From assembly GCA_905331475.1 (NCBI GenBank), contig CAJNYU010003280.1:57386-121385 (forward strand): a DNA stretch of 64,000 nucleotides, in the 5' to 3' direction. The translations under genes were made by a program, and so were the position numbers. This stretch comes from Rotaria socialis. Taxonomy: Eukaryota > Rotifera > Eurotatoria > Philodinida > Philodinidae. Below the pieces are notes generated by a model that ran no database searches, was not told the DNA's origin, and saw only the letters and a program-made list of their open reading frames with translations. Of the stretch, positions 12,420 to 23,996 are shown one piece after another; position 1 is the stretch's first letter, and every line of letters starts with the position of its first letter.

Positions 12420-14759
12420 TTATCATAAGATCATACACTCGAAGACAAACATTTTCCTTTCAGAGTCGTAGGCAATAGCATAAGATTACGTTGATTTTAT
12501 ATCATCATAGCCGCCAACAGGAAAAAGTTTATTGTCAAATGATACTACAGCGCAACCAAGTCGACCTGATCGGAGATGTTTAGCAAGTTTCCATACGTTT
12601 GGTTTTGGATCATAGTATTCAATCGCACGAATTCGCCTAATAAAATATAAAAATTCATTTGTATTTACGATAGAAACTTTCTTACTTCCCATCTATTTCA
12701 AGTCATCCAGAAATCCAAATTTGATTATTCAGCATGTCACATCCGAAATAGACACGCTGTTCTAATATTGGTGGTATTGATTGCGATTTATTTTGTTTGA
12801 ATGTTGTTAATAATGATCGATTCATGAAAGAAACCCAATTTGTTGATATCAACTGTTCGTTTTCAAATGGATGTGACAATGAACCACCTGAATGTTATGA
12901 AATGCATTTCAGTTTTATCTAAATGAAAACCACCGCCAATAATAAGAATTTTCGATAATGACAACTAGAATGATCGAGAAAAATAGATGATTATAGAATA
13001 TTATTTCTAGAGACATTAATCCAATAGAGTTGGTGTTGAGTCAAACAAACGGCTAGACTTTGTAATTGTTTGATCTGCAAAAAACTGGCAAACAATTGCC
13101 TAAAACATGAAACCATGAAATACGAAGATCTTCTTATTTATAAGTTTATACAGTGAAAAATGGTTAAAAATTTACCTTAGGTTGTGAAGATCTGTCTTTT
13201 TCTCGTCGACTTTCTACTTGATTATTGACTTTATCACTAATACGCATAAATATATGTAAATAGAAAAACTTGATATTGAATTTACTTTAGTTTTTTTATT
13301 AACCATTGTTCAACAATCGGATTATGTAATATTTCATAGTTGATCGCTAAAATTTCTTTTAACGATATATAACTTAAATTTTCCCAACGAATTTTATTTA
13401 GTAGCTCAAAAATAAGATCTTCATTTGATACACGATTACATGATAACCATTGTAAAGTTCGATCGAATACAAGAGATTCTTGTCGTTTTTCAATGGTAAC
13501 ATCCGAAAGAATTTGATTTAACATCCAATAAGCAATATCAATGAATTCTTTTGTTTGAATACATTCATCGATCGATTGAATAAGATATTTATGTGCTAAG
13601 CGATAAACTTCGGAGAGATTATGTTTACAGGCTATATCTAATATTTGAAAAATTGTTCGTTTATTAATTCTCGAAAGATAAGTGATGCATAAATCAGCTA
13701 ATTTTCGAATATCTAACTCTTTAGCACAAGTTAAAATATCATCGATACTATATATGGTGAGTACTATATCATTGGTATAGAGGTAATTGAGAATAAGTTG
13801 TAATGATTTGTGCGTTGAGTGATGAAGATGAACACGAGTAACAAAATCATTTTTATGTTTATGAAAAATTTTTCTAAATAAAAATTTTTATACTAAATTG
13901 AGTATACCCTCGAATTAGCGTAATTAACTATTTATTTCTTTTATTAACAATGAATAATAAAAATCGTATCTCTAGTTTAAAACTCCGTTTATCAACCAAA
14001 CTCCCTCGTTGTTCTTTTTCGATGAATTATACTCTTTATTGGTCTCTTAACAATGAAAATGATCATGATCAAAATAATTTTGGCAGATTGTTCTCATGTG
14101 TTAGTTCATAATAGAAATTTATTACTCTGAATAAACTGTATTGGAAATGTTTTCTCAAGAGCCGATGGATCATGTTCGTATTCGAATCGATTTTTTCCCG
14201 AAAGACGGACTATCCATTAGCTTTTACATGTTAAAAATACATCAAAGCCTCCTCTAATGAATACATAGAAATCTATAATTATGTTAAAGTGTGATGATAC
14301 TAAATCTTACTTGAACTTCTGACTAGACATTGCTAATACTAATCGATGAGCTAAATATTCGCTACCTTGTACAATGAGTAATAAATCACAAAATTGTGAA
14401 GATTTCCACATTTTTTCAAGGACCTCTTTTGAAAGAACATTTTGATTTGAATCAAAGAATTTTTTTATTAATTTGCTTTCTAATAAATGATAGTTTTCTG
14501 TGAATTTTCTTGTTGATAAACGATTGTAGTTTGAATCTTTTACAAAATTAAAACGTTGATATGTATTTGCATTATGCTTTGATCGTATTGAATGAAGAAA
14601 TTGTTCTTTTAAATTAATAATACTATATGAAACTCGAAAAGGCTGAAAATGAACATAAGATGATTGATGTAAGCAGTCAGTAGACTGTGATAAACGATTA
14701 ATATTTATGTCGGAATTTGTACTACTACTACTACTATTATTATTATTATTACTAATCAT
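12420..14759 (-). pseudogene. BTB-BACK-kelch protein with a broken kelch half
   Basis: Exons 14311-14759, 13286-13873, 13176-13236 and 13099 downward join in phase through BTB (FCDLLLIVQGSEYLAHRLVL, LQLILNYLYT) and BACK (LAHKYLIQSI, ILSDVTIEKRQE, LFDRTLQWL-like) domains, about 366 residues. The kelch half is wrecked. A stop (TAA, 13016-13018) sits where the donor of the next intron appears changed from GT to GA. The next block (KILIIGGGFHLDK) is out of frame with the one after it (GGSLSHPFENEQ). Further stops follow QIWISG and GGYDDIKST. Only two or three of six blades can be seen. Intact KLHL proteins are Cullin-3 ubiquitin-ligase adaptors. A truncated BTB-BACK protein might still be made. 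The N-terminus has an Asn/Ser run, and intron 1 is unusually long (437 bp). Confidence 0.75.
13874..14310 (-). other. Long first intron of the kelch-like gene
   Basis: Bounded by GTAAG (14310) and TTTAG (13874). About seven times the usual intron length here. No element ends or coding blocks recognised inside. Confidence 0.5.
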
Positions 14760-14794
14760 AACAAAATATAAGAAAAATCAAATAAGCGCAAAAT

Positions 14795-14810
14795 CTGCCG
14801 AAGAAAAAAA
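14795..14810 (-). promoter_or_regulatory. Candidate trans-splice acceptor between two genes
   Basis: On the minus strand a T-rich tract ending TTCTTCGGCAG lies in the 61 bp between the EF-hand stop codon and the BTB start codon, leaving a 35-nt leader. It fits a 3' splice site with no upstream donor in its own gene. Trans-splicing is inferred, not seen. Confidence 0.4.
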
Positions 14811-14820
14811 ATTGTTTTTT

Positions 14821-15471
14821 TTATTTGTATGCATTCAGTAAATCTTTTAAAATCGGATCATTCATACAACTTTCAATAAATTTATATCTCGTAATGCGTC
14901 CTCTTCCTTTATCATCATCTAATCTTGTTATAAGGTGATCGACTTTTCTTAATAAAACATTATAACTATCCTTATAATTTGTTCCTTTAATTTTGTATAA
15001 TGCTTCCATTGTTTTAACTAATTTTAAACGATCTATATAACCTTCTTGATTGGAATCCAATAAAGAAAAAATAAATGAGAGCTTTTCTGTCAGGTCACCT
15101 CTTTGTATTACACTTATAGCATGCATGAATTCCATAAAATCAATGATGCCGTCACTGTTGAGATCGTAGATGCGAAAAAAACTTTCTGTTAAACGAATTA
15201 CATCACCATTAGAATGTAACTGATTAAAATAGTCGATAAACGTTGGTTTATGAATATGAGCTGTCAAATATGATGATGACGATGATTTATTATTATTTGC
15301 ACCACATTTTTCCATAAAAATACGATACCACTCGAGAATTTCCGAACGATTGAATCGTACTTTGAGAAGTTGTTCAATTTGTTCTTCGTTTAAGTGTTGT
15401 TGGGACTTATTGACAAGTACTTGATCGTTGTTATTCGTAGTTTCACCTATGAATGCAGGAGAACAGCCCAT
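14821..15471 (-). CDS. Neuronal calcium sensor-like EF-hand protein
   Basis: An intronless frame of 216 aa when started at the ATG at 15469-15471, which gives MGCSPAFIGE: Gly2 for N-myristoylation and Cys3 for palmitoylation, as in membrane-anchored calcium sensors. A Met ten codons upstream (15501) would bury this signal, so the shorter start is preferred. EF-hands follow the recoverin/NCS layout. EF1 is cryptic and carries an Asn/Ser insertion (residues ~58-67). EF2 is canonical (DLNSDGIIDFME, 103-114). EF3 (139-150) ends in Lys instead of Glu and EF4 (~185-198) has basic residues at ligand positions, so probably only EF2 binds calcium. The stop is 61 bp upstream of the BTB gene on the same strand. 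NCS-1, recoverin or KChIP-like subtype cannot be decided. Confidence 0.8.
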   Translation of the reverse strand: MGCSPAFIGETTNNNDQVLVNKSQQHLNEEQIEQLLKVRFNRSEILEWYRIFMEKCGANNNKSSSSSYLTAHIHKPTFIDYFNQLHSNGDVIRLTESFFRIYDLNSDGIIDFMEFMHAISVIQRGDLTEKLSFIFSLLDSNQEGYIDRLKLVKTMEALYKIKGTNYKDSYNVLLRKVDHLITRLDDDKGRGRITRYKFIESCMNDPILKDLLNAYK

Positions 15472-15501
15472 CGACTTGTTCTCAATTAAGTGAAGCGCCA
15501 A

Positions 15502-17365
15502 AATTTGTTCGATGATTCATTTTTACTTTGCCGAAAAGATACAAAAAAAAGTTCGTCTATTTTACGACTCTGGTTATACATCAGTTTTAGTTGATACTGA
15601 AAAGATTGAAATCGTTGGCCGACATTCAAACCATGAAAGATTGTATTCGTTTTGCTAACTTATTTGACTTCAACGATAATTCATAAGATTCTATCTCACA
15701 GAGTAGCGCATTACAAAAAATCATTTGTGCGTCTTAGAAATTCAGAATTTTCCTTTAGATTCGCAAAATAAAAATTACCTCAATTATATGAAATACAGTT
15801 GAGATAGACATTCATATATTATTAGTCGAATTTCCGACACTTTGTATACTGAAGTAAATAAGAGAAATAAAGAAAAACTAATGGCATCATTATATGATTA
15901 GAATATTTTATTTTTAATGAGTAATAGTGTTTTACAGCAGCGGATAGATGTCATGTCTGTATGTGTGTTGTCAGTGATATTACGCAAAAGTTATTACGGG
16001 TGCCAATTTCAAAAAATGATTTGCTTTTAAGATATTAATAAAGTTAAATAGAGCTAATAAAACAATGTGACAGGTGTGATTAGTTATCAAAATTATATAA
16101 TCTATCTTATCCTTGAGCAAATATTGGATCTGAAATCGAAACATTCTTGTACTCAAATAACGACAATTAAAAAGTGACATTTGACAATTTTGTAATAAAA
16201 TCCTATAATCATTAGTATTTAGAAATAGCTTCGTATTTACCATTGTTGATCTTTTCAAATGTGAATTGCTCAGAAAAACCTCTCGCTAGGTAATAAATCT
16301 TTCATCATTTGATTGGCGCAGTAAAAATATTCATTGGCTTTCTCTCCATACTCCAATTTTTTTGCTTGATGCTCTTTTGAAAGAAAAGAGAATACGATCA
16401 TATGGCCGAACGAACATATACATCAACCCCTACAATGATCTACAATCTCAAATTACAGCAATGTGAATCAATGCATCATCATCATCATCATTCATCTATT
16501 TTGTTACGTTTATTCCGTCGCTGAAAGTGTGACTTTGTTGTTTTATGGGAGAGACAAGAGTGAATGAAACTTAAATATATTTGCTCTGATGTACTTAAGA
16601 GCTGTCAAGGTATATGATACTCATACACGATAAAAATCTTGAATGATAGACGAATATTATTCTTATGATTCATTTGCTTGTAAAAGGAAACATTCGTAAG
16701 TGTATTAATGTAAAATTAAAATAAAACTAAACTGACTATTCAGGCAGAAGTAAATTTTACATTTTCTTCTTTTCTTTTTTCTGAGAATAATCAGAATTGG
16801 TATGAAGGTTTCTTTCTCTGACATTGCCATAAACGATAATGTGAAGAAAAAACTTTGATTAATTGTAGAGAAGGAAAAGAAGAGGAAAAAAATTCTCGCT
16901 AGAGAAAAAAAAGTAAAAAGAAAAACAAACCATTTTTCTTCCTTGCAATATAGACACTTATATTTTTCGTTTTGTGGGATGCCAGACAGTAATAAATAAT
17001 AGAAGGTAACTATGAGATTGCATCGGGGTCACTCTCAGACAATGCAAAATTTCGATATATTCTAAGACATGGAATATGAGAAGAAAAGAAGAATTGAAAG
17101 AGAAAAAGAATATGAAGAGTATGAACACCTGTAACAGAAAAGAGGAACAAAAAATAATGCGAGAACGATGCCAGCATTTGTATACTTTACGTACTGCGAA
17201 TAAGTAACAATATATAAAATCTCAGAGCAAGGAAATTTTAGTTGAATGGTAAAATAAAATGTTGTTGCGTGTTAATTAACTAGTAATTGTTGGTTGTCAT
17301 TTTTATTCATCATTTGTAATTTTTTATTTAGATCAAAATAAGATCAGAGTGAGTACTTATGGCCA
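15502..17365. other. Intergenic stretch upstream of the glycosyltransferase
   Basis: No gene recognised. Purine-rich (GAAAAG) tracts dominate 16850-17150. A TTTTTATTTAG acceptor-like site ends near 17331, shortly before the GT14 start. Confidence 0.4.
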
Positions 17366-19893
17366 ATGCAGTTTACAGTCAATCATCGTTTATTGAAAAA
17401 CAATTGCATATTATTCTTAGCGGGATTTTTTCTTTTCGAATTTATTTATATATCATTTGTAAAAAGATATGATAATCTATCATCTGATATTAATTTTTCT
17501 CAGTTAACAATTTCATCCGAAAAAATCGATAATAACAATAATCATTTGTCGAAAAAAATCTTTCGATATCTACAACCACACTATCATTCTGTTTCATGCC
17601 AAAATTTATATGAACATGATTATAATGAATTTAAGCATGCTCTTGCTCTATTATCTGATTTAAACAATTTAACATCAGTACCTGATCAACACTACAATAT
17701 AACAAAAGCGCAATGCTCAATTTATCGTTCAGAACGTTTCAATGAGCCATATCATCATGAAGATTCGTTCGTTAATCGACAATTTCCACTAGCATTTACT
17801 ATTCTTATGTATGAAAATGTTGAACAATTCGAACGTTTATTGCATCTTATATATCGACCGCAAAATTTTTATTGTGTACATGTTGATAGCGATGCATCGG
17901 CAAATGTTTTACAAGCGGTGAAGTCTATCATTCAATGTTTTAACAATATTTTTCTAGCAAGTAAACAAGAACGAGTATTATATGCAACATTTTCTCGTTT
18001 GCAAGCTGATCTGAATTGTATGCAAGATCTAATGAAATATCCATCATGGAAATATGTATTAAATGTTGCTAATACAGAATTGCCATTAAAAACCAATGCT
18101 GAATTAGTTAAGATCCTATCAATTTATCGTGGATACAACGACATTGAAGGACGCTGGAAAACAAAGAATATTGAACGAACAGAATATGTTTGGCAAATTT
18201 TCGATACACCTACAGGAAATAATCAGCAGGTACCACAATTAAGAAGAACTAATGAGAAAAAGACATCACCACCAGGCAATGTCGAAATTGTTAAAGGATC
18301 AGCTTATGGTAGAGTAATTTAAATACATTCTTCTTCATTGAAATGCTTACGAGATTTTTAATAAATATTTTTTTCCAGGCGCTTTTTCACGAGCATTTAT
18401 TGAATTTGTGCAAACAAGTCCCATAGCAAAAGAACTATTAGATTGGTCACGTGATACATACAGCCCAGACGAACATTATTGGGCAACATTGAATTATAAT
18501 ACACATTTAAACTCTCCAGGAGGTTATAAGGGTAAGCACAATTAAGTAATATAATGTAGTAGACGTTGCATTTATACTATNNNNNNNNNNCCCCCCCCCC
18601 CTCCCCATGATAGAAGCCCCCTGAAGCTTCTATTATGCGAGAGCTACTAGTGCGACTTTCGTACACAAGTTTCAAAAAAATAAAAGAATCGAAAAAAAGA
18701 ATCAATGGCCCGCTCTAACATAAGTGATAAAATTTTTAGTGTATGTTGTCCAAAATATCAATTTTGACTGAAACAACTTGAAACAGATTGTTTTGAATTC
18801 TATAGTTTGTTAAAATTTTGATTCTTTTAATTGTTTTTTCTGAATTTTAAGTTTATTTAATTTTTTTAGTTTTTAAAACTTTTAATTTATTGGTGATTTT
18901 TTTTTGAGTTTTTCTAATTTTAGATCAATTGATTTAAAATCAAGAAAATAAGAAAAGTCTGATTTCATCTGTTTGCCCCTTGTAAGCGAGTCATTATTTC
19001 AATGATATTTCTCTGGGATGGGGGGGGGGGGGGGGGTTAGTACATATCTCTCTAGTTTAGCATAGTTCATTGTTGTATCATAATTGTTCTTTAGATTTAA
19101 ATATTACTCTAGCGAGGTAATTATGGTGAATTGCAGCTAAGAATTAAAACTTCGATAAAAGTAACTATCGCAGTTCATTTTATTAGATGATCATTTAAAT
19201 CAACTCATCGAAACAAGAGATATATGTAGATTTTTCTAAGCTATGCGACTACCTAAATAAAGTGTGAACAGCAGCACAAATAACGATCCAGAATTTGTGC
19301 CGTTCGATATAAGTCAAATCTATGTTCAGATAATGATGTAATATTGGATTACACGCACTGGTCTAGACATTCTTTCTTTTTCAAATACAATGTCTACATC
19401 AACAGTCATCACTGATTAAAATGATTCAAAAAGAAACCCACAAAGTATTATGAAGACTTGAGATGTATTGATTTATTATACAGCAGATATTAGGACCATG
19501 CTGCGAATTATACAGTGTTTTTATTTTTGTCGGTATGAGAACAAAAGATATTTGAATATAGTTCCAATCACAATTAGAATCCATAAATGGAGTTTTGTTT
19601 GTTCATTTTGTATTGTAGCAAAAAGTGATCCAACCAATTGGACAGCTCGTTTTGTAAATTGGGGCGAACAAAATTGTTATGGACGTATAATACGTGGTAT
19701 TTGTGTATTTGGTATATTTGATTTACCAAATCTGCTGAATCGCCATGAATTATTTGCAAATAAATTTCATTTAAATGCTGATCCAATTGCTTATCAATGT
19801 TTAGAAGAGCTAATATTGAATAAATCGAAACTTGATTTACCTTTAAATGATGCAATATTTTATCGTCACATGCCTTTTTTGTTGCCTTCTTAA
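17366..19893 (+). CDS. Family 14 glycosyltransferase (core-2 / I-branching type)
   Basis: Three exons (17366-18308, 18379-18531, 19619-19893) join in phase to 456 aa. Residues ~13-34 form a type II signal anchor, giving a Golgi-lumen catalytic domain. GT14 landmarks are [18 protein letters not shown], the [10 protein letters not shown] nucleotide-binding strand, [43 protein letters not shown] and the C-terminal WTARFVNWG. Members add beta-1,6-GlcNAc to O-glycans or I antigens, or xylose to proteoglycans. Length and motifs favour the GCNT group, but the acceptor is unknown. The second intron is 1087 bp and holds an assembly gap. An out-of-frame ATG lies 7 bp upstream (17359). Confidence 0.85.
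18532..19618 (+). other. Long second intron of the GT14 gene with assembly gap
   Basis: Donor GTAAGC at 18532, acceptor TTGTAG at 19618. It contains ten N (18581-18590) next to a C run (18591-18604) and an 18-nt G run (~19019-19036). The 445 bp between them could be an insertion with C/G-run ends, but the gap hides the left boundary. Confidence 0.5.
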
Positions 19894-20447
19894 TTTCTGT
19901 TTTATCTCAACCGGTTATTCATACTGAAGAATATTTATATTAATGAAATAGATATTGATTTCAATCAATTATGATAGAATTATCTACCAATTGAAATATA
20001 TATATATATCATTACAGTTCTGTTCACGAAAGATTTCTGTTATGGAAGACTCAAGCTACTCTCCTTGCCTTCGACATATGATTGATTACATTTTTCTTTC
20101 ATAGTGATGCCTTTTTAGTAACATACACAAAACGTGAGGGAATTTTGTTTCTATATCGTTTAATAAAGCATTGTTATTTTATCTGATCGATTTTTTACTT
20201 TTTTTTCCTATTAACAAGTGGGTCGTTCTCAACATATGACGATAAGCAGTTATGTTATCGCTCAGCTGATTTCGATGGCAAAGTTAAATCACGTGTAAAC
20301 TATGAAATAATACTGGTATGAATATTAAGCAAACATTGAATGGCGTTGCTGAAGCTTCAAGTATTTGCAAAAGTATGAAAAACTCAGATTTTTATTCTCT
20401 TTATAAACGTTTACATGTGACACTTGAGATAAGCCAAGCGAAAAAGT
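19894..20447. other. Intergenic, nothing recognised
   Basis: AT-rich 3' flank of the glycosyltransferase with a short TA run near 20000. Confidence 0.4.
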
Positions 20448-21062
20448 TGTTTTTAATGCGATGCGAAGTAGAAGCATTTATTTTTTTAATGCGATGCGAA
20501 GCATAGCATTTATGTAGTCCTACGAGGATTTTTTTAATGCGATGCGAAGCAGAAGCATTTATGTAGCCCGTCGCGAGTTTTTTTATTTTTATTTTTATTA
20601 TTTTTGACTTACTTGACGTACGCATCAAAAGTCGACGTTTTGCGTCGCTATGATCTCAAGAACCAAAAATCGTAGAAAACTCGTTGAAACGTGAGTGAGA
20701 TCGAACTATCGAGATCGAACTTGAGAAATATTTTTTCTAATTTTTCATCGGACGTTTTGTTTACTCACAAATGCGGTTCCAAAATAACGAAAATGAAAGA
20801 AATTTACGAAGAGATAATTAAAGTGACGTCATGAACATATGTTAGCCACTATAGTCTATTCATTTACAGCTGATCTAAGATAATGAATCATGGACATAAT
20901 TAATCGATAAATCGAAATCGATCTTTAAGAATATATCGCTAAGTAAGAATGGAGTTTTCTGAGTGATGCAGTTCATTATGTCGACATAAAAAGTATTCAA
21001 GATTTCTCTGCATCGTAGATTTTTCGTGAAGATCCGATTCGAGCTTCGCATCGCATTTCGTA
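20448..21062. repeat. GCGATGCGAAGC repeat cluster
   Basis: Three direct copies of a ~40-50 bp unit containing TTAATGCGATGCGAAGC start near 20453, 20487 and 20537. An inverted copy (GCTTCGCATCGCATT) lies at about 21043-21057. The GC-richer motif stands out from its surroundings. Direct repeats at one end and an inverted one at the other could be the ends of a non-autonomous element; no clear target duplication was found. Confidence 0.5.
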
Positions 21063-21773
21063 TTCGAGTGAAACTTGAATACCATCTAGTTATGAATATA
21101 ATTATCTTCATTGTTTAAGTCGATATGAACAAATAGTGAGTGCTTCAAAAAAACAGCAAGAGAAATTCTATGTTAAAATTATGTTTCATGTTGATCAATT
21201 AAGATGTAGTTTAAAGCGGTGTTAAATAAATTTTTCATTAATTAGCAATACATTCAATTCTATGTCTGCATACAATTATCGAAGTTTTTTATACAACATC
21301 TTTCTAATACGTTCATTAAATGACTAGTTCTTCCATTTAAATTAATGTGATATAAAAGAAACATGCAACAGTAAACTTTTGACACTAGACGTTTTCATGT
21401 CTTCACTGTATGTTATTATATCAGCAACATATCTTATGTCATGCTTTATTTAGGTTTTTGAATTAAATTATTCAAAAAAAAAATAATATTTAATTTACAT
21501 ATTCTTTGCAATACAATTCTTTTTATGATGATGCACTAAATAAGTATGCCTGTCTCATCAGATTTAGAAATAGTCAATTTTTTAAAAGTACTATGAAAAT
21601 GATGTTTAGAGTTCTGATATTTCATAAATCAAATGATTTTTATTCTTTGCGTTCATTTTTATGAAAACTTGTGTAATTATCTCACTAAAAAGTACAGATC
21701 ATGTTTCAAACAGGGAAAGGATTGCTTTCAGCTTATGACTTTTTAAGTGTGCATCATAGATTTTTTCAAGGAA
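21063..21773. other. Intergenic, nothing recognised
   Basis: AT-rich sequence between the repeat cluster and the transposon nest. Confidence 0.4.
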
Positions 21774-22365
21774 CTTTATTGTAGAGATATGCAGAGTTAC
21801 CATACCCTACCCTACCCTGCAGGGTAGGGTCAGGGTATGCATTTGATGGAGTGTAGTACAATATGATGCAAGTAAACATCCAATTAATTAAAGTTGAGTC
21901 AGAAAAAGAAAGAAATCATGAAAATCAAAGTACAAGTATTTTTTAGCTCAGTCGTTACCCTAGTCGAACTTTTTTTTCTGCGCTGGACATGCGCGGACCT
22001 CAAGTTTGGTCCATAGCGCATGACTTTCTTGATCAAGGCTCTCAAGTATCTCCTGCGCTGACCAAAAGAAGTTTGACTAGTGTTAGCTTTTGCTCACGAA
22101 CTGTTTTATTGTTAACAGAAAAACAGAGACACGATCAAGAGAGCAGTTACAATTCAACTCTCTTTTTCAGAACAAAATCATTAACCCCCCTCTTCTCTTT
22201 TTCGCGCCTTTTTTTATCCAATAACATTAGGGTAAGAAAATGACTAACTTCGAGCGATATCTTTCAACCATTATTGGGTGTGGGCGAAGAATATACCCGA
22301 ACCGAAACCCACACCCTTAAAATAGAAAAACAAAAACCGAAAATATTTTCATGACATATAAAAAG

Positions 22366-23540
22366 TAGGCATGCACCGAACCCGGGTACAAACCGGGTAG
22401 TTCGGGTCAGTACTACCCGTTTCGGTCGTACCCGGTATTCGGTCGTACCCGGATTCGGTCATACCCGGTTTCGGTACTACCCGGTATTCGGTCGTACCCG
22501 GTATTCGGTTATACCCGGGTTCGGTCATACCCGGTTTCGGTACTACCCGGATTCGGTCATACCCGGTATTCGGTTATACCCGGGTTCGGTCATACCTGGT
22601 TTGGGTACTACCCGGGTTCGGTCATACCCGGGTTCGGTCATACCGGGTACCCGGTACTACCCGGGTTTCATCATACCCAGATTCGGTACTGGGATTCGCT
22701 GGTCTACTTATTCGTATCCTTTGAAGCATAGAAATGAATAATAAATAGCACCTATGGATATATAGTAGGTGATAAAAGATGAATTATATCAAAGATCCTT
22801 CACCTTGCTCAACCTATCATAGTTAATCTCATTTATCACGAACGGATACAGTTAAATGAGCTTCTCTTAATATTTATCTTGGACTCAACTACAAGAAATC
22901 GTCGAATGGTTCTTCTTATTAAGTTTTCCGGAAATGCAGATGTATGATTTTTTCCATTGGTCTACTAACAATATCAATACTAATAATGCTAATATCGATA
23001 TCAACAATACTAAATTGTATTGGTATTGGTAGTATTCGAATTCTCACATCCCTACTTAGACTATCAGAAGGATCATTTCAATCAGGAAAACCATTCGACG
23101 ATTTCCTGTAGCTGAGTCCAAGAGAAATATTCATAAAAGCTCATTTAATTGTATGCTTTACTGATAATTAAGATTATCTATGATTCATTGAGGAAAAGAC
23201 CATAAACCTTTGAAATAAAATCATTTATTATTATCGATCTATAGGTACTATTTGTTATTCATTTCTATGCTTCGAAGGATACGAATAAGTAGATCCTCGA
23301 ATTCCAGTACCGAATCTGGATATGATGAAACCCGGGTAGTACCGAATACCGGGTAGTACCGGACCCGGGTATGACCGAATCCGGGTATGACCGAACCCGG
23401 GTATGACCGAATACCGGGTATAACCGAATACCGGGTAGTACCGAACCCGGGTATGACCGAACCCGGGTATGACCGAATACCGGGTACGACCGAACCCGGG
23501 TAGTACCGAACCCGGGTAGTTCGGGTTCGGTGCATGCCTA
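22366..23540. mobile_element. Foldback (long inverted repeat) hAT-like element, 1175 bp
   Basis: Both ends begin TAGGCATGCACCGAACCCG (19 bp identical) and the flanks share ATAAAAAG (22358-22365 and 23541-23548), an 8-bp target duplication. The two arms, each roughly 550 bp, are reverse complements over almost their whole length: outer ~380 bp are tandem ~16-17 bp units built on ACCCGGGTTCGGT, inner parts are unique sequence (for example around 22700-22930 versus 23080-23290). Only about 120 bp in the middle is unpaired. No coding capacity. It sits inside the 3.3 kb element, so it inserted later. Confidence 0.85.
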
Positions 23541-23617
23541 ATAAAAAGTGGTTTAATATAAAACAAGAACAAACCAAAACGAGTTTTAAGCATAAAAATG
23601 AACACAATTAACATTAA

Positions 23618-23786
23618 CCCTGGTTCACTCTCCCTAGAAGAATCCCCAGAGAGTCCTCTGAAAAATCCCCGGGGAGTCGTCGGGGGAGAGTGGATTAGGG
23701 ACCCAGGTCAAAAAATCAGACACAGATCTTGTAAGATCAGAGGTACGATCGTAGAGGATCTTATTGCCTGATTGTTTGACCTGGGT
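23618..23786. repeat. Two adjacent short palindromic elements
   Basis: 23618-23700 has ends CCCTGGTTCACTCTCCC and CCCTAATCCACTCTCCC in inverted orientation. 23701-23786 has ends ACCCAGGTCAAA in inverted orientation. Both can form long hairpins and abut each other exactly. They look like miniature inverted-repeat elements or one compound unit. No clear target duplication. Confidence 0.5.
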
Positions 23787-23996
23787 GTAAAATTTAACTT
23801 AAATAGCTTGTTTGTTCATTAGCTTCAGCTTGTTGTTTATTATTGTTGTAATTGGTAACCTGTGGTGTAGACACTGAAGTAGTTGTAATGGATTCATCTA
23901 GGGAAAGAACAAAATAATAGTCAATCAATGATTTATAAAATAGATGTTTTTTAATCTTAGATTACTGAGTGTTGCTTTTGAGTTCAACGTTTTTCC

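Noticed and set aside
15512..15658. 48-codon ORF on the plus strand divergent from the calcium sensor
   Set aside because: Short, no domain, no splice context; could be chance.
23248..23614. Two 119-codon minus-strand frames rich in TRYYPG units
   Set aside because: Translation of the foldback element's tandem arm; no start context, domain or conservation.
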